DNA of 64,000 bases from Roridomyces roridus. Taxonomy: Eukaryota > Basidiomycota > Agaricomycetes > Agaricales > Mycenaceae. The stretch lies in assembly GCA_029378245.1 (NCBI GenBank), contig JARKIF010000028.1, positions 310,001-374,000 on the forward strand. Reading direction: 5' to 3'. The number at the start of each line of letters is the position of its first letter. Positions within the stretch are counted from its first letter, which is position 1. The notes under the pieces are model-generated. The model made no database searches and was not told the DNA's origin. It saw nothing but the letters and a program-made list of their open reading frames with translations. This document shows, one piece after another, positions 12,210 to 23,171 of the stretch. The position numbers were made by a program, and so were the translations under genes.

Positions 12210-12774
12210 CTATCCGCCGTGCAGCTCCTCCAGCCCCTGGAGTAATTCAAGTTCATCGGCGCCATTCACCTTGTCCTGCATCGTAAAGCCCCATTGTGCC
12301 TCAATGTCCACAGGCCCTCCGAGCAGATGTATTTCAAGTCGGCGGAGGAGGGTGAGATAGACGTCCCAGCAACTTTGTCTGTCCACTGTGGGTTGACCGG
12401 CTTCTGTGTAAATCTGGGCGATGATCAAATTGAAGTCCGCAGGAACCAGTTGGAAAATATCATGGTCCTGAGGAGCATAAGTACATGTCTCGAACAAGGT
12501 CAATGCCTTCCTGCTCAACAGTTATCTGCAGGCCATCATTCAGCTCTCAATAACTAGTACACAAGAAAAAAACCCACCTTGAAATCCAGGGCCACATAGT
12601 CCTCGGGAAATTGAAACATATGGGCTGGAACACCGTTGGGAAGGATTTTATTCCGATCGTGGCATTTGGCGGTGTTTTTGACGCGATGACAGTATGAATC
12701 CAGCTCGGATTGTAGCCATGGGATGAAGACCCAGCGGAATGTGAGGCTGGAGAGCCGATCTGTTGGATTTCCAA
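12210..12774 (-). pseudogene. C-terminal fragment of an integrase-core-type protein
   Basis: Two minus-strand blocks fit one protein. The first (about 12774-12585) reads LTFRWVFIPWLQ, then SELDSYCHRVKNTAKCHDRNK and a PEDYVALDFK end; the second (12518-12210) continues APQDHDIFQLVPADFN and CWDVYLTLLRRL. This order resembles the tail of agaricomycete integrase (rve)-core proteins that are probably transposon-derived. The catalytic core that should precede it is absent, so this is a fragment. It sits inside the inverted-repeat pair of 11.5-13.1 kb and beside the 172-bp MITE. Confidence 0.5.
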
Positions 12775-13090
12775 TTACTCACTGCAAAGGAAAACCACGC
12801 ACGCTTCAAGCAGGACCCTCGGATCATACCACCCCATGTTCACGCCCTTGAAGCTTGAAGTCCGAGTGGAAATCCGAAAATGTCATCATAGCATGTTTGG
12901 AGAGTCGGCGCGTCCGTAAATCAACTGACCTATTGTCAAATCACTGTTCGAATACGGCAGAATATGCCGGTGGTTACGGGGTCCTACTTCGGAACGCTCG
13001 TTGACAGCGGCTATCATGGATTATCATCGTGTTTCAAAGCGCGGTGCTCTAGGCCTCCATACACTTGAGGCGCTGTTCAAATCCATACTG

Positions 13091-13611
13091 GCAGAGGCAT
13101 CTGATTCTGAATATCACAGATCTAGAGCATGCGACTTTTTCGATTGTCGGCACCGCACAGAGAATCAAATCGCCGTGCGGCAATCAATCAACCAATCAAT
13201 TTACCCTTCCTTCCGCCCACCATCATCGTCTTCCTCCATGCTCCAGACGCCACAGTCCCGAACGTTCCTTTAAATGCTTCTCCCAAGTTCTGGGCACATC
13301 TGTAATCACAGATCGTCCCTGATGCCCTCTCGCCGTCGGGCGTCTTTATCAGCAACAACCACGAGGCAGGGTCCTTTGTCCTTTAGCGAAAAGCACAGAA
13401 CCACACGTGCCTGAGCCCCCCCAAAGCCCGCTAAACCTTGCAAAACATCGCCTTCTTTCGGTAAAACGCGCGGCTGGACAAGCCAAACAAGTGAACGAAC
13501 AATGCTGCCTGCAAGCGATAAAAGGCGGCCCCTCGCCCGCTTTGAAGGGACCAGGTTCTTTCGTCTACTCTCATCTGCTCCACCTCCTCCACCACCAAAT
13601 CCCCATCGCCA
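13091..13611. other. Upstream region of the C2H2 gene
   Basis: Non-coding as far as I can see. The C2H2 gene begins at ATG 13612. A longer frame from 13407 exists, but it would need translation straight through the first intron and shows no domain. Confidence 0.4.
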
Positions 13612-14512
13612 ATGCTCAAAGACAGCGCTCGCAAGCCAAAGAAGAGGACGGTACGCTTTTCTCCCTCGGTCGCTTTGCTTGCCACCAACCTCACGCGTCT
13701 ATCCAGGGCAGCTGTGCGCCGCCAACCAAACCCCGCCAATTCCCCTGCCCCGAGGCGGACTGCCCGTGGAGCTTCCAATACAAGGACGTTCTCAAACGCC
13801 ATGGATTGCAACATCTGGATGAGCAGGCGAAGCAAAAACGGTATGTGTAACATGTTGCCCCCACTTCTGACGACGCTAACTTGAAAAGTCGCCACATGTG
13901 TCCTGAAGAAGGGTGCGAGTATGGATATCTCCAACTCACGAACTTGCGCATTCACCACGAGACGGTGCAGTACGTGTCTCCCTTGTGCTATGCCGTCGCC
14001 CTCATGTTCTCATTAGCCTCGGGATGAAACCAGCGCCCACGAAGAAGGCTCGCATCCGCCGCGCACAGAAAGCTGCGCTTGTGCCAGTTGATGCTGTCGA
14101 AGCGAAATTCGCCACCGCCATTCAGAGCGCAAAGGTCGATCGTGAATCTGTCTCTGGAGTTGCCACCACCTCCGACGTCAACTTCGACGCGTACGCGAGC
14201 TCAGACTTGAAAGTTCCCAATCTCCCTGGACCCAAATCTCATACCGGTTATCATCCCGAGCGGGCGTCGGCGTCGGCGCGTCCTTTCCGCGTTCTCGATA
14301 ACGTCCAAGGCACCCACTTCGTCCCGGATACTCGCGACCGTCCGAGTCTTACTGGCATGAAGACCTCGCCGACCCGCGACCAATCGCAACTTGACAACCC
14401 ACCACGCCAACGCCGCCGCGCGATCTCCTTGCGCGAGTTGTTGAATCCGGTGAATGCGCCGGGTAAAGCGGAGAGAGAGAATGCAAGGGCGTTTGCGATG
14501 AACTGTATCTAG
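13612..14512 (+). CDS. Two-finger C2H2 zinc finger protein
   Basis: Four exons (13612-13650, 13707-13840, 13889-13969, 14017-14512) give 249 residues; introns are 56, 48 and 47 bp. ATG 13612 opens MLKDSARKPKKRT, a basic nuclear-localisation-like start. Finger 1 is CPEADCPWSFQYKDVLKRH with a closing His four residues on (C-x4-C-x12-H-x4-H). Finger 2, split over introns 2 and 3, is CPEEGCEYGYLQLTNLRIHH ending ETVH. The rest is a low-complexity tail with a second basic cluster (KKARIRRAQK), a QRRRAISLRELLNP segment and stop TAG. It is probably a DNA-binding regulator. All junctions keep frame, which argues for an intact gene. Its targets are unknown. Confidence 0.82.
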
Positions 14513-16164
14513 GGAGACGGATGCTAATGCGGTGGACTCTGGAGTGCCGCCGGTGCGAGAGAAGGGCGGATTGAATATAATTGAAGTCGAATCCTTACAC
14601 ACGAATATGTCCCATATGCCTCGTGGTTATATCAAGCGCGGGAGTGAAAAAGACCCTTTTGATAGTTTCACCATAAGCAGAGCGGGAGTCGAACGGCGCT
14701 AACATCTGCGTGGACGATGGACTTTTTTTTTCCCCATTCACGGGGGTGAGCTCCAATCTGAGGAGCCATTGTACTGAGTATACATGCCGGCTCTGAGATT
14801 CAATCAGACGCGTACATATGTGAACACTGAACACCGTACTCGAACAAAAACGATTCCTTGTAATTTTGTGAGACGCGGGCGCCGGATCGAAAACTCGCCT
14901 GTGTAGTCTATGGGCTAGTCCCGCGATAACGATAAATTGTGCCCACTTGGCGCGATAGGAGGTCTTTGGACCTGCTTCCCGAGCGATCCGACCAGAAGAA
15001 AAGAAAAGACCGATACATGTCCAAAGTTTCCCATGTAGACGCAGAGCGCGCATCGAACGGCGCTGATATCTGCGGCGTGGACGACTTGTTCACAGACGGT
15101 GAGCTTCAATCTGGTCGGTCGTGCCTGATTGTGCATACACTGCAAGCTGTACTACGCTCGCTAAGATAGTAGCCATGTTCCGTGTTGGAAAAAGAACGGA
15201 TGTAGACTCCATATGACGCGGGCCGGATCGAACGGCGTGCCCCTGGCATGCGTCGGCTACAGACGAGTCCCCCTTGCCTAGTCCCGCGATAATTTGTGCC
15301 CACTTGGCGCGATACTTGGGATTGCATATGCTCATCGCACCAGACAACGCAGTTCAAAGAAGAAAAACATGGTCTGAGCTGCCCCCGAACCGAACAGACT
15401 GAGCCTCCTTAGAAATGATGTGAGGCAGATCCGATGAAATATGGATTTTCAAAGCGCAGTTGAAAAACCAGGAGAACCACGGGGAATCAGCTATGCACCC
15501 GGATCGAACGGATGCCATGCCCTGTGAACTGGAACACTTTTGAGTGGATGCCCACAGCGTAGCATCGAGTAACCTCATTGTAACACTATGATCCCTACGA
15601 TGGCAACTCGCAAATATTGCGAGGCCAGTCCAGTAAAAATGACATCCGCTGTATTTGGAACATTCATGTGGGACGCCCGGATCGAACGGGGAAACCAACT
15701 GGGCTGCCGCTGATGCCCAGACGAATTTGGACTGAGTAAAGACAAACAGGTTCCAGAACTACTTGCTTGAAACTCAAGGCGATGCAGCGGTAAACGAGTC
15801 TGGATTTGAAGTAAGACTCATAGCAAAGTAGAAATTAGACGTCAGACACGCATATATACCAAAAGAAACATACTCCTCGGACGACGGGGAGCCGGATCGA
15901 ACGGCACTCCGAGAGTCTCAAGTTGGTGGCTGGAGCTCTCTCCGCGATGAACGTTTAACGGCATAGCGGTTGAATGTTCCACCTGAGTCCCGGAGAAGAG
16001 GAGTAGAAGTGGGGTAAAAGCAATGAACTTGAGCGCTCAACGAATCAAGCGCCGAGTAGAGCCGCCTCATCCTTATCGGTAGCCGTGGGTCCACATAACA
16101 AAACACATCTCATCGAATCTCACTCCCTCGTATCCAACCAAAAGTCCGCACGTTGACATTAAAA

Positions 16165-16280
16165 CAATTCACCGCTTGGAGAATTCCACTTGCAATTGGC
16201 ACCAAGCGTAGCCCCACCGAGTCCTTCGCCCGGCTCGTTGCCGCTGCCCTCCCAGAATCCACCTCCACCTCGCCAACTTG
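16165..16280 (-). pseudogene. Duplicated 3' end of the FHA-RING gene
   Basis: The stretch AAGCGTAGCCCCACCGAGTC and its surroundings match 18231-18335, the last coding exon of the FHA-RING gene, with scattered substitutions and small indels. Only about 115 bp were copied, about 2 kb from the source, inside the T-arm-like array. Confidence 0.65.
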
Positions 16281-16525
16281 ACTGTGAGGGCTGCTTGCCT
16301 GAATTCAAGATTCATGCCTTACCATGCGTCCGAGAAAAAGTTGGAAACCCGAGTACTTGGAGCCCAGAGCCGGATCGAACGGAGTGCCTGGTTGAAATCT
16401 GGAGCATTCGGGGTTGCTGGCTGTTAGTTCTTGAATGGGTGGTTTAGGTTCAAAAGTTCATGTCTGTAAATAAGTATACCACACGTGTACAGAAAGCAAA
16501 GAAGGAAAAAAGCCGTAACCATTTG

Positions 16526-17625
16526 TATGGCAGGTATACTGTAGCAAAACTGGATGTGATTTTGCCAAAAAGAACACCACTCCACACCGAGGGTCAACAC
16601 AGGTGAGTTGAAAAGCTTTCAAAAGCACAACTTCAGATGACACTAAGAAAAAAGCACAACCTCTGCAACATCAATGACACAGGTGTCAGTAGCATCAAAA
16701 AAATGACACAACCTTGAAACATGAAATGACACAACCTCACCTCGTGTTCAGAAAACAGCACAACCCTGTGGTTGGGGAAAAGAATTGCAGCAGGTATACA
16801 CTGGCATGTCAAGAAACAACACAACCCATGATCAGATTCCAGGTCCTTGTTGGACGAGGCGTGACAGAGGCAGCCTTGACAATGTCTGATGGATTGATGC
16901 TGTATGGTGCCGGCCGTGAGAATGCCGATACATCAGATAATGAATCATTGATTAACCACCAATATGATCAACAAATTCAATTAGGCTGAAGGCTCATATC
17001 ATCCCCGGAAATATTCAAAATGGGCCATGGTTCCGAGTCTGTATGAGAAAGGTAGATGACCGAGGATTCTTAAGGATTCATGATGAGGGGATAAGGCGAG
17101 AGCAAGGCAAGAGGAAGTGTGCTGAGCGTGATCGCGTGATCATTCAATTGAAATTGATCAGGATATCAATCGATCATGAAAGTTGTTTCCAGTGTTTGAT
17201 TCTCTGATGATGATTTGATGCCCCGCCAGGGGTCACATCCTAGTCACTATTTTGTCTGGTAAACTTGGTGTCCAACCTGTGTCATGTATTCGAAACATTT
17301 TGAACCTGTGCTGTTTTTGCCAGCAGACAGGAGGTTGTGTCATTTGGGAAAAACTGGGTTGTGTCGTTTCTGCACCAACTGTGGGTTGTGTCATTTTTGT
17401 ACAACCGCCGGCAACCGGCACAAAATTTTGAGTGACAAGCTGGTTGTGCTGATGCAGTACAGTGGTTGTGGTGATTTTTGTGTCATTTTCAAGCTGAGTC
17501 GTATTTCCTGTTGCATGAAGGAGGTTGTGCTTTTTATCATGCAAAATGCCTTATGCTGGGTGTTTTACTTGCTGAAAACTGGGGGTAGTGTCGAAAAAGG
17601 GTTTTGCTACACTATACCTGCCATA
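16526..17625. mobile_element. 1.1-kb non-autonomous TIR element
   Basis: The left end TATGGCAGGTATACTGTAGC and the right end (reverse complement TATGGCAGGTATAGTGTAGC) are TIRs of about 27 bp, flanked by CATTTG at 16520-16525 and 17626-17631. If the ends lie one base further out, the duplication would be ATTT. Subterminal repeats of TGACACAACC lie on the left and their complement GGTTGTGTCA on the right, about 5-6 on each side, a pattern typical of transposase-binding sites. No coding sequence is present. It is inserted in the T-arm-like array. Confidence 0.8.
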
Positions 17626-18235
17626 CATTTGGATCCAGAGGCAGAGCGCGAATCGAACGACGCTAAGTAATATCTGCGCAGACTTATTCACCCGCTGCAA
17701 CTTCCAAGTGGAGATAGTAGCCATGTCGTGACAATCGATTTAAAAAAAAAAAAAACACTTCTTGAACACTGTAGCATACAACGCGGAGCCGAATCGAACG
17801 GCACGGAGTCCCACGCGCGCTAGTAACGCTCTACTGGTAGGATATTGACTAGCACTTCCTGGCATTTCACGGGCAGTCCAACGTGTCGTTCCAACAAGTC
17901 AAGCCATTGCGCAGATGAAAGAAAAATGATTCACCTTTGGACCCGGATGATCGAACGGTCCCCATGCCCTCTCGATGCTCTACTTAACACGACGATTATG
18001 AGGGCGAGGCTCGAGCCTAAAAAATGTGCTAGCTTGTTGCTCGGTCCTTGTATGCGGGAAGGCCGGATCGAACGGGCAAACCGGCCCTGCTATGGCTGCT
18101 TCAAGCATTGCCAGACGAAGGCTGTCTGAATCTGCGATCCAAAGCCCAGCTCAGGGTATAACCTCCCACGAAAGCCCAAGCACGATTCCGGACCAGGATC
18201 CAAATAATTGTAAAAATGGAGGAACACACGGGCAT

Positions 18236-20988
18236 TCACCGCTTCCACTTCCCACTAAGCGTAGCCCCACCGAGTCCTTCACCCGACCCGTTCCCACTGC
18301 CCTCCCCTGAATCCACCTCCACCTCGCCATCCACCTCCATATCCACAACTTCCATCAGCTGCCCACCAGAGGCATGGTGCGATCGTCTACAAACAAGCAG
18401 GCCGTCAGCGTAAAGAATAGATGAGAAGTGAGAAACCGACAACTCACCTCATCGCACCCCCCGCATTATCCTCGACCTCGGTGTCCATCCCTCCATCGAC
18501 GCGTATCCTCGGCGGCGCAGCGTACATCTCATCCACATCGTACCCGTACCCCTCTTCATCAACATCCGCTAGATCGTCTGCAAGTACACCTTCATCCTCA
18601 TCCCCGTGGTGTGCTGCTGCTGCTGCGGTCGGTGGTGCGTCGATGACAATCTCAACGTCCTGTGAGAGAATGGATGTGAGTAAGGGCCGGTGAAGGTGGT
18701 GACATTGAGAATATCGCAAGACGGGCAAGGAATCGCGGAGATCGAGTGGGTGGGCCACCGATAAGCAGAATGCCCGACCACGCCGTGGGAGACATCTGCG
18801 TGTACGCACGGGCGCATACCGCGAAGGGGAGCACGATACGTTGGAAAACCAAAAGCAGGAATCACTCACCTCCTCCTCCTCTTCCACATCAACCTCCACA
18901 TCCTCCTCCAAATCCGCAAACGTCCGGCACAACGGGCAACTGAGCAAAAGTCAGCATGCATGACGTAATCAGATACGCCTGGGGAGAGCGAGTAGGATGA
19001 GGTCGGGAGGACTCGGCACATCGAGCGGCGGGAGGCGCAGCAGGACGCGGGCCTCGACGTCGTTGACAATCAACCGTAGTAGACTCCTCCGCGCGAGCCT
19101 CGCATACATCCTCCCAGCTACACGGCCACACCTCCAAAACCAAAAACTCACCTAAACGCCGGATGATGCGCCTCCAACAACGGCCTCAAGCACTTGTAGT
19201 GGAACGTATGCGAGCACGGAGCGATGAAGAGCGCTTGGCGGATCGATACCGGGAAGAGGCCTGAGGGGAGAGGGTTAGTCGGGGGTGAAGGAGAGGAAGA
19301 AGCAGGAGCGGGAGAGGAGGGAGCGGGAGCATAGCTGGCTCATACACCCGTACGCCCCTCCCAGCAGGAAGTAGGAGGACTCGGCCAGAGACGTCTCTTC
19401 ACCGAGGCCGTGACGTCACCAAGCTCAAGTCGCGCTCTCGGACTCGCACAGTCGCCGGACACGGAGAGGAGCCCGGTAAGAGCCCACGACTGCCCGACAT
19501 GTGCGAGTGGACCGCAGCGATGGTAGCCACGTCGGCGACGACGGGGTGAGCTCGCGCGAGTCACGACCAAAGAGGTGGACGAGGAGCGAAGGTGCTCTCC
19601 CAAGCGACGACCCGCGCTCCCCGTACGCTCCCCAGCACCTCCCTCCCTCCCAAGGAAAACGAAAGAAAGACGAGACTTACATATACAGCAATCAGGTATA
19701 CTGCCCCCACCCAGCGCCTTGCGCTTCGCCTTTGGCTGCGAGGAGGCCCCTTCGGGTCCTGGAAGAGTGACGAGTCAGTATGGATGGGAGACGGAGGGGA
19801 GGAAGACGAAAAAGGAAAGATGGAGTCCACAGGGGTGAGGTAGGAAGACGGTAAGACAAGAAACGGAGAGGGGGGGAAGGATGCAGAATGAGGTAGATGC
19901 AGTACAGAGGAGGAGGGATGGGAAGAGTACGAGCGAGGGAAGGAGTTGGACCGTAGGTAGAAACACTCACCCGTCGCCCCAACCGCGAGCGCCTTAAGAT
20001 TCTTCAAGGCCGTCGTGCTACCATCCACGCTGTCAGCAGCCGCATCCACGGTAAAGAGACAGCACGTACTTGAAAGCATTCGCAGCCGCCTGCCACTCGC
20101 GCCCAAGCTCCACCCGGATCTTGACACTCTTGTATATGTCCTCCGCCCCGCCCTGATAGTCCACGCCCTGGCGTCGATCAGCACCACGCTGGCATGAAAG
20201 AACAGAGCATTACGCACGAGCTGCAATATATCCCCGTCCTTGACCTGATGCGGCCTACTCTCCGTATTCGCCGCACTCAATCGGACATGATTCAAAAACG
20301 TGCCCGAGCTGCTCTTCGTATCACGTATGAAGAACTTGACCGCATCCGCGCCGCCATCCTGCTCCACCCAGATCTCGGCGTGCGCACGGCTAACGACCTT
20401 GCTCTTGAATGCAATCTTGTTCGTGTTGAGGGCGTTGACGGCAGCGAGACCCATTCCACTGCGGTCTGTGAATCGCCCGATTCGGAGGGCTGTGTCGCCA
20501 GCTCGTAGATCACGGGCGATAGCGTCGAAACGCAGCGAGCGGCGTGATTCGAGGTGTGGTACGAGGCGGATGCGGTGTGATGTGCCTGTCCCAGTTCCTG
20601 TGCCAGTAGCAGGCTGATTGGCATTGGCATTGGTAGTCGCGCGAAGCATAGGCTGCGCGGGAATGACGATGGGTGTTGGTGCAGCACTGGCGACATTCCC
20701 TGCACTCCGCCGACGGCGGAGCATGTGGCTCAGCTGGTTAAGACTGCCAGGCGAGCCTTGCTGCTGAGAAGATGGTGACCCAACGAGAGCTTGCATCTGA
20801 GCCTGTCCTGGTCCTCCTCGGCGAGGATTGGGGCTTGGAGGGCCCTGTATCGGTGGTGATGGGCTCATTTCTCGGAGGGGCGCGATCGGGTGGGACTGCG
20901 AGTTGTTGCGTGGGCGGCCACGGAGGAAGGAGCTGAGGATCGTCGTGCTGCGGGGCTGCGTCGGCGGCGAGTCGGCGCCAGACTCCAT
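18236..20988 (-). CDS. FHA-RING E3 ubiquitin ligase, Dma/CHFR type
   Basis: Eight exons on the minus strand (20988-20218, 20167-20070, 20017-19971, 19758-19681, 19260-19152, 18939-18870, 18659-18448, 18386-18236) sum to 1536 nt, 511 residues. ATG 20988 follows CACA. After a Ser/Pro-rich N-terminus the FHA domain reads LRIGRFTDRSG, KVVSRAHAEIWVE and RDTKSSSGTFLNHVRLS, with the phosphothreonine-contact Arg and Ser. The RING is assembled over three exons: PDCCIC-LFPVSIRQALFIAPCSH, TFHYKC and SCPLCR; one Cys codon spans a 420-bp intron. An acidic tail with Glu/Asp runs follows. Proteins of this build act in spindle-checkpoint and septation signalling by ubiquitylating phosphoproteins. Introns of 210-420 bp are long next to the ~50-bp norm here. 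All RING ligands are present, so the gene looks functional. Confidence 0.9.
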
Positions 20989-21380
20989 TGTGGGCGGGAC
21001 GAGGTGACGAGGTGGTGTCACAGTCTTGTCACACAATTGCCTCTTTGAGTTGAAGACCACGACGGACAATGGCGGACACTCGCACTCTTCGTCACTGTGC
21101 GAGCTCCACGGGCTGTATTTCTGGCAGATTGGACCCTGGGCGCTACAACAACAACGAGGCTGTGACTTGATAGATGGGCGCTGTCAACAATGGCGACGGG
21201 CGGCTTGATGCAGGTTTCTCTCTCGCTCTCGAAAAGTTCTGGCGACTTCTGGTCTTCTTTCACGGCTCGTTGCAATGTACAAAAGCAATTCCATCGAACG
21301 GCACAAGAAACAATTTGAAAAATAGCACAGTCGAAGCTCCTTGATTCTGGGATTCGCGCCAAAGCTCAACCCATCGTACA
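20989..21380. promoter_or_regulatory. 5' flank of the FHA-RING gene up to the TIR element
   Basis: About 390 bp between the FHA-RING start codon and the left end of the TIR transposon. It should contain the FHA-RING promoter, so the transposon landed just upstream of it. One further ATCGAACGG motif lies at about 21294. No TATA box stands out. Confidence 0.4.
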
Positions 21381-21450
21381 CACAGGGGGCATCAGCCGTG
21401 GCACTTTTTTTCGTGTGCCAAGGTGGCACTTGGGAGGTAGTTGGCGCGCA
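21381..21450. repeat. Left TIR of the 6.5-kb element
   Basis: Starts CACAGGGGGCA, continues GTGGCACTTTTT, then the perfect 22-bp core at 21411-21432, and keeps GTTGGCGC at matching distance from the end. It contains TGCCA/TGGCA half-sites in palindromic order, a plausible binding site for the element's own protein. Confidence 0.75.
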
Positions 21451-22292
21451 GTCGCCATGTGGGAGCAAAAGCACGTGCCCCGTGACTTACTTGATGTGCG
21501 TGAGTTCGATTCCATGTCCCTGCTTCCATTTTTCTGGCCCAATACATTTGGTGATTATGACCCTCGACAAAGCAGTATAAAATTCATGTAAAATTCCGAT
21601 AGCAATGGTATGCACCCTACACAAATTTAAGACATGATTGGGGGGACATTGGGGGGTGTCCTTGGGGATTTCTGCACCAGGACCCTTACATTTATGTGGA
21701 AAAAAGCAGGACTACAGCCTGTGTGTCATTAACCATAATTTTGTGAATCATCAGAGCCCCATGAAACAATGCTCTTCGGCTTCGACTATCCAACAATCTA
21801 ATGACTTCCGTTAGATTATGTAATGCCCGGCTGGTTGTGAAACCCGGGGAACCGATCAAAATCCCACCGACTGTCCAACTACTTACCAACTACCCGCCAA
21901 GTGCCACGCAAGGGCGCGGTTACGGTGTTTGTGGGATCAAATTCCCATACATGGGTGAAACCCAAAAGGTTTTCATCTATATCAGGATCTGAGCCTTTTA
22001 GGCAAGATCCGATCAGAGCGAGAGCCAAAAAGGCAATCCGGTCGCATGTCATTGTCCGTCAATTCCCGTGACATGGATCCATGTGGTGTCAAGCACCTGG
22101 ATTGAAGTTGCTCTTTCTAGGTCAATTCTGGCTCGATTGCCGAGTTCTAAAAGCTCAAATCAATATTGTAACCTCTGGCACTTGTGCACAGAGTGATCTT
22201 TTCGTATTTGATCATACAAGAGCCACTAGGCCCACTACTTATGTTACATGTACTTCGGGTCACTGTACTACACAAATCCTTCAATCTCTATG

Positions 22293-23171
22293 TCAGTGGC
22301 TCGAGTTAAAAAAAAGAGCACCACATGGGACATCTGCATGTTTGGCAATCCTTCCTTCACACTCCAACCGATTGCAGTCTCTGCAAGGATTTGGACACAG
22401 GTCTTTCCGTGAGGCACCCTTGCAATTGTTCTGACCACATTTGTGACACATTCGTTTTGGTTTTTTGTGTTGACCCTCTACTATGAACATGCTACCAGAA
22501 GTGTCTCTCGATCTCTTCCTTTGGGGCATTTGCATAGATGACGTAGGGGTCGAAACAGCAGGGAACATGAATGAACCGTGCGAGACAAGCTCAGAGGCTG
22601 GTATAGTAGTCATTGCAGATGCTTCAAGATCAAACCCTTGATGAGATGAGCTGCCACCAGACTCCAAATAGCCTCTGTAACTCATGAAGTTCATGGCATG
22701 ATTTCCCGGAGATGTTGAGTCCCACATACTATCCATGGGTGTAATTGTTGAAAGAAAAGATGCATCTGTTGTGAGCCAGGACCTTGGACCTTGGATTCCT
22801 TGATAAGTGGAACTAGGAGGTGCATAGGGTAGGTCATTGGCCAATGATGTATGGTCTGAGCCTATCTGCCAGGACAGTGAAATGTCTGTGGCAGCAGTTT
22901 GTTCCACTGGAATGTGTATCTGTTCAGCTGCTCCTGGAGGCTGATATGCTCGGAAAATGGAATGAGTCGGTGGTTCCAGGGATACCTGTGATTCAGTCTG
23001 ACTGCTGGGTAACATTCCAGTAAGTATGGGTTCCTGCAATGGGACAACTATAGACGGGGCATTGTAAGCCTCAGCTGCACGATTTGCACTGCGCAGCTTC
23101 TTTTCAAGGCTCTTGACAGCGGGAAGGATCTGAGATACTGTATTCTTCTCATTTGCAGAACGAAGCCATTT
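22293..23171 (-). CDS. Cys-rich C-terminal segment downstream of the exonuclease gene's stop
   Basis: In frame with the preceding gene after its TAA (23172-23174), an open frame runs uninterrupted: KWLRSANEKNTVSQILPAVK, a coiled-coil-like KSLEKKLRSANRAAE, a Ser/Thr/Pro-rich linker, a basic KKPKRMCHK patch and a Cys cluster (CHKCGQNNC, CPNPCRDCNRLEC, DVPC) ending at 22293. Spacing C-x2-C-x4-C ... C-x3-C-x2-C-x4-C suggests a second zinc module. The uninterrupted frame suggests it was once, or by readthrough still is, the C-terminus of the same protein. Alternatively it is a separate exon reached by splicing round the stop. Confidence 0.6.
   Translation of the reverse strand, partial: KWLRSANEKNTVSQILPAVKSLEKKLRSANRAAEAYNAPSIVVPLQEPILTGMLPSSQTESQVSLEPPTHSIFRAYQPPGAAEQIHIPVEQTAATDISLSWQIGSDHTSLANDLPYAPPSSTYQGIQGPRSWLTTDASFLSTITPMDSMWDSTSPGNHAMNFMSYRGYLESGGSSSHQGFDLEASAMTTIPASELVSHGSFMFPAVSTPTSSMQMPQRKRSRDTSGSMFIVEGQHKKPKRMCHKCGQNNCKGASRKDLCPNPCRDCNRLECEGRIAKHADVPCGALFFNSSH

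Larger units (their letters stand above)
11503..13090. repeat. Long inverted repeat pair, about 150-165 bp
   Basis: About 11510-11690 is the reverse complement of about 12905-13065 with only scattered differences, e.g. CGGAACGCTCGTTGACAGCG in both. The arms enclose the small MITE at 11786 and the integrase-type fragment at 12210-12774. Arms this long suggest TIRs of a decayed DNA element, or inverted duplication of another repeat. I found no convincing target duplication. Confidence 0.6.
14686..18075 (-). repeat. Array of tRNA T-arm/B-box-like motifs, group 2
   Basis: About a dozen GGATCGAACGG-type motifs occur at roughly 14686, 15049, 15223, 15390 (variant), 15499, 15677, 15892, 16370, 17649, 17789, 17942 and 18062, mostly 110-360 bp apart. 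Read on the minus strand they form TTCGATC/TTCGATT 7-nt loops closed by stems that change together: GCCG/CGGC at 15223 and 17789, CCCG/CGGG at 15677. Three copies (14686, 15049, 17649) share outer arms, GCAG...AGCG-loop-CGCT-CTGC. A larger unit is duplicated at about 14912-14963 and 15281-15320. No complete tRNA was found. The array is interrupted by the TIR element at 16526-17625 and holds no protein gene. Confidence 0.55.

Noticed and set aside
14686..18075. CRISPR-like array of evenly spaced repeats
   Set aside because: Repeats are short and spacing is irregular (about 110-480 bp), there are no cas genes, and the genome is eukaryotic.
18444..18947. Single 167-codon minus-strand protein
   Set aside because: It reads through a splice-consistent 210-bp intron of the FHA-RING gene; the spliced model gives a complete in-frame protein.
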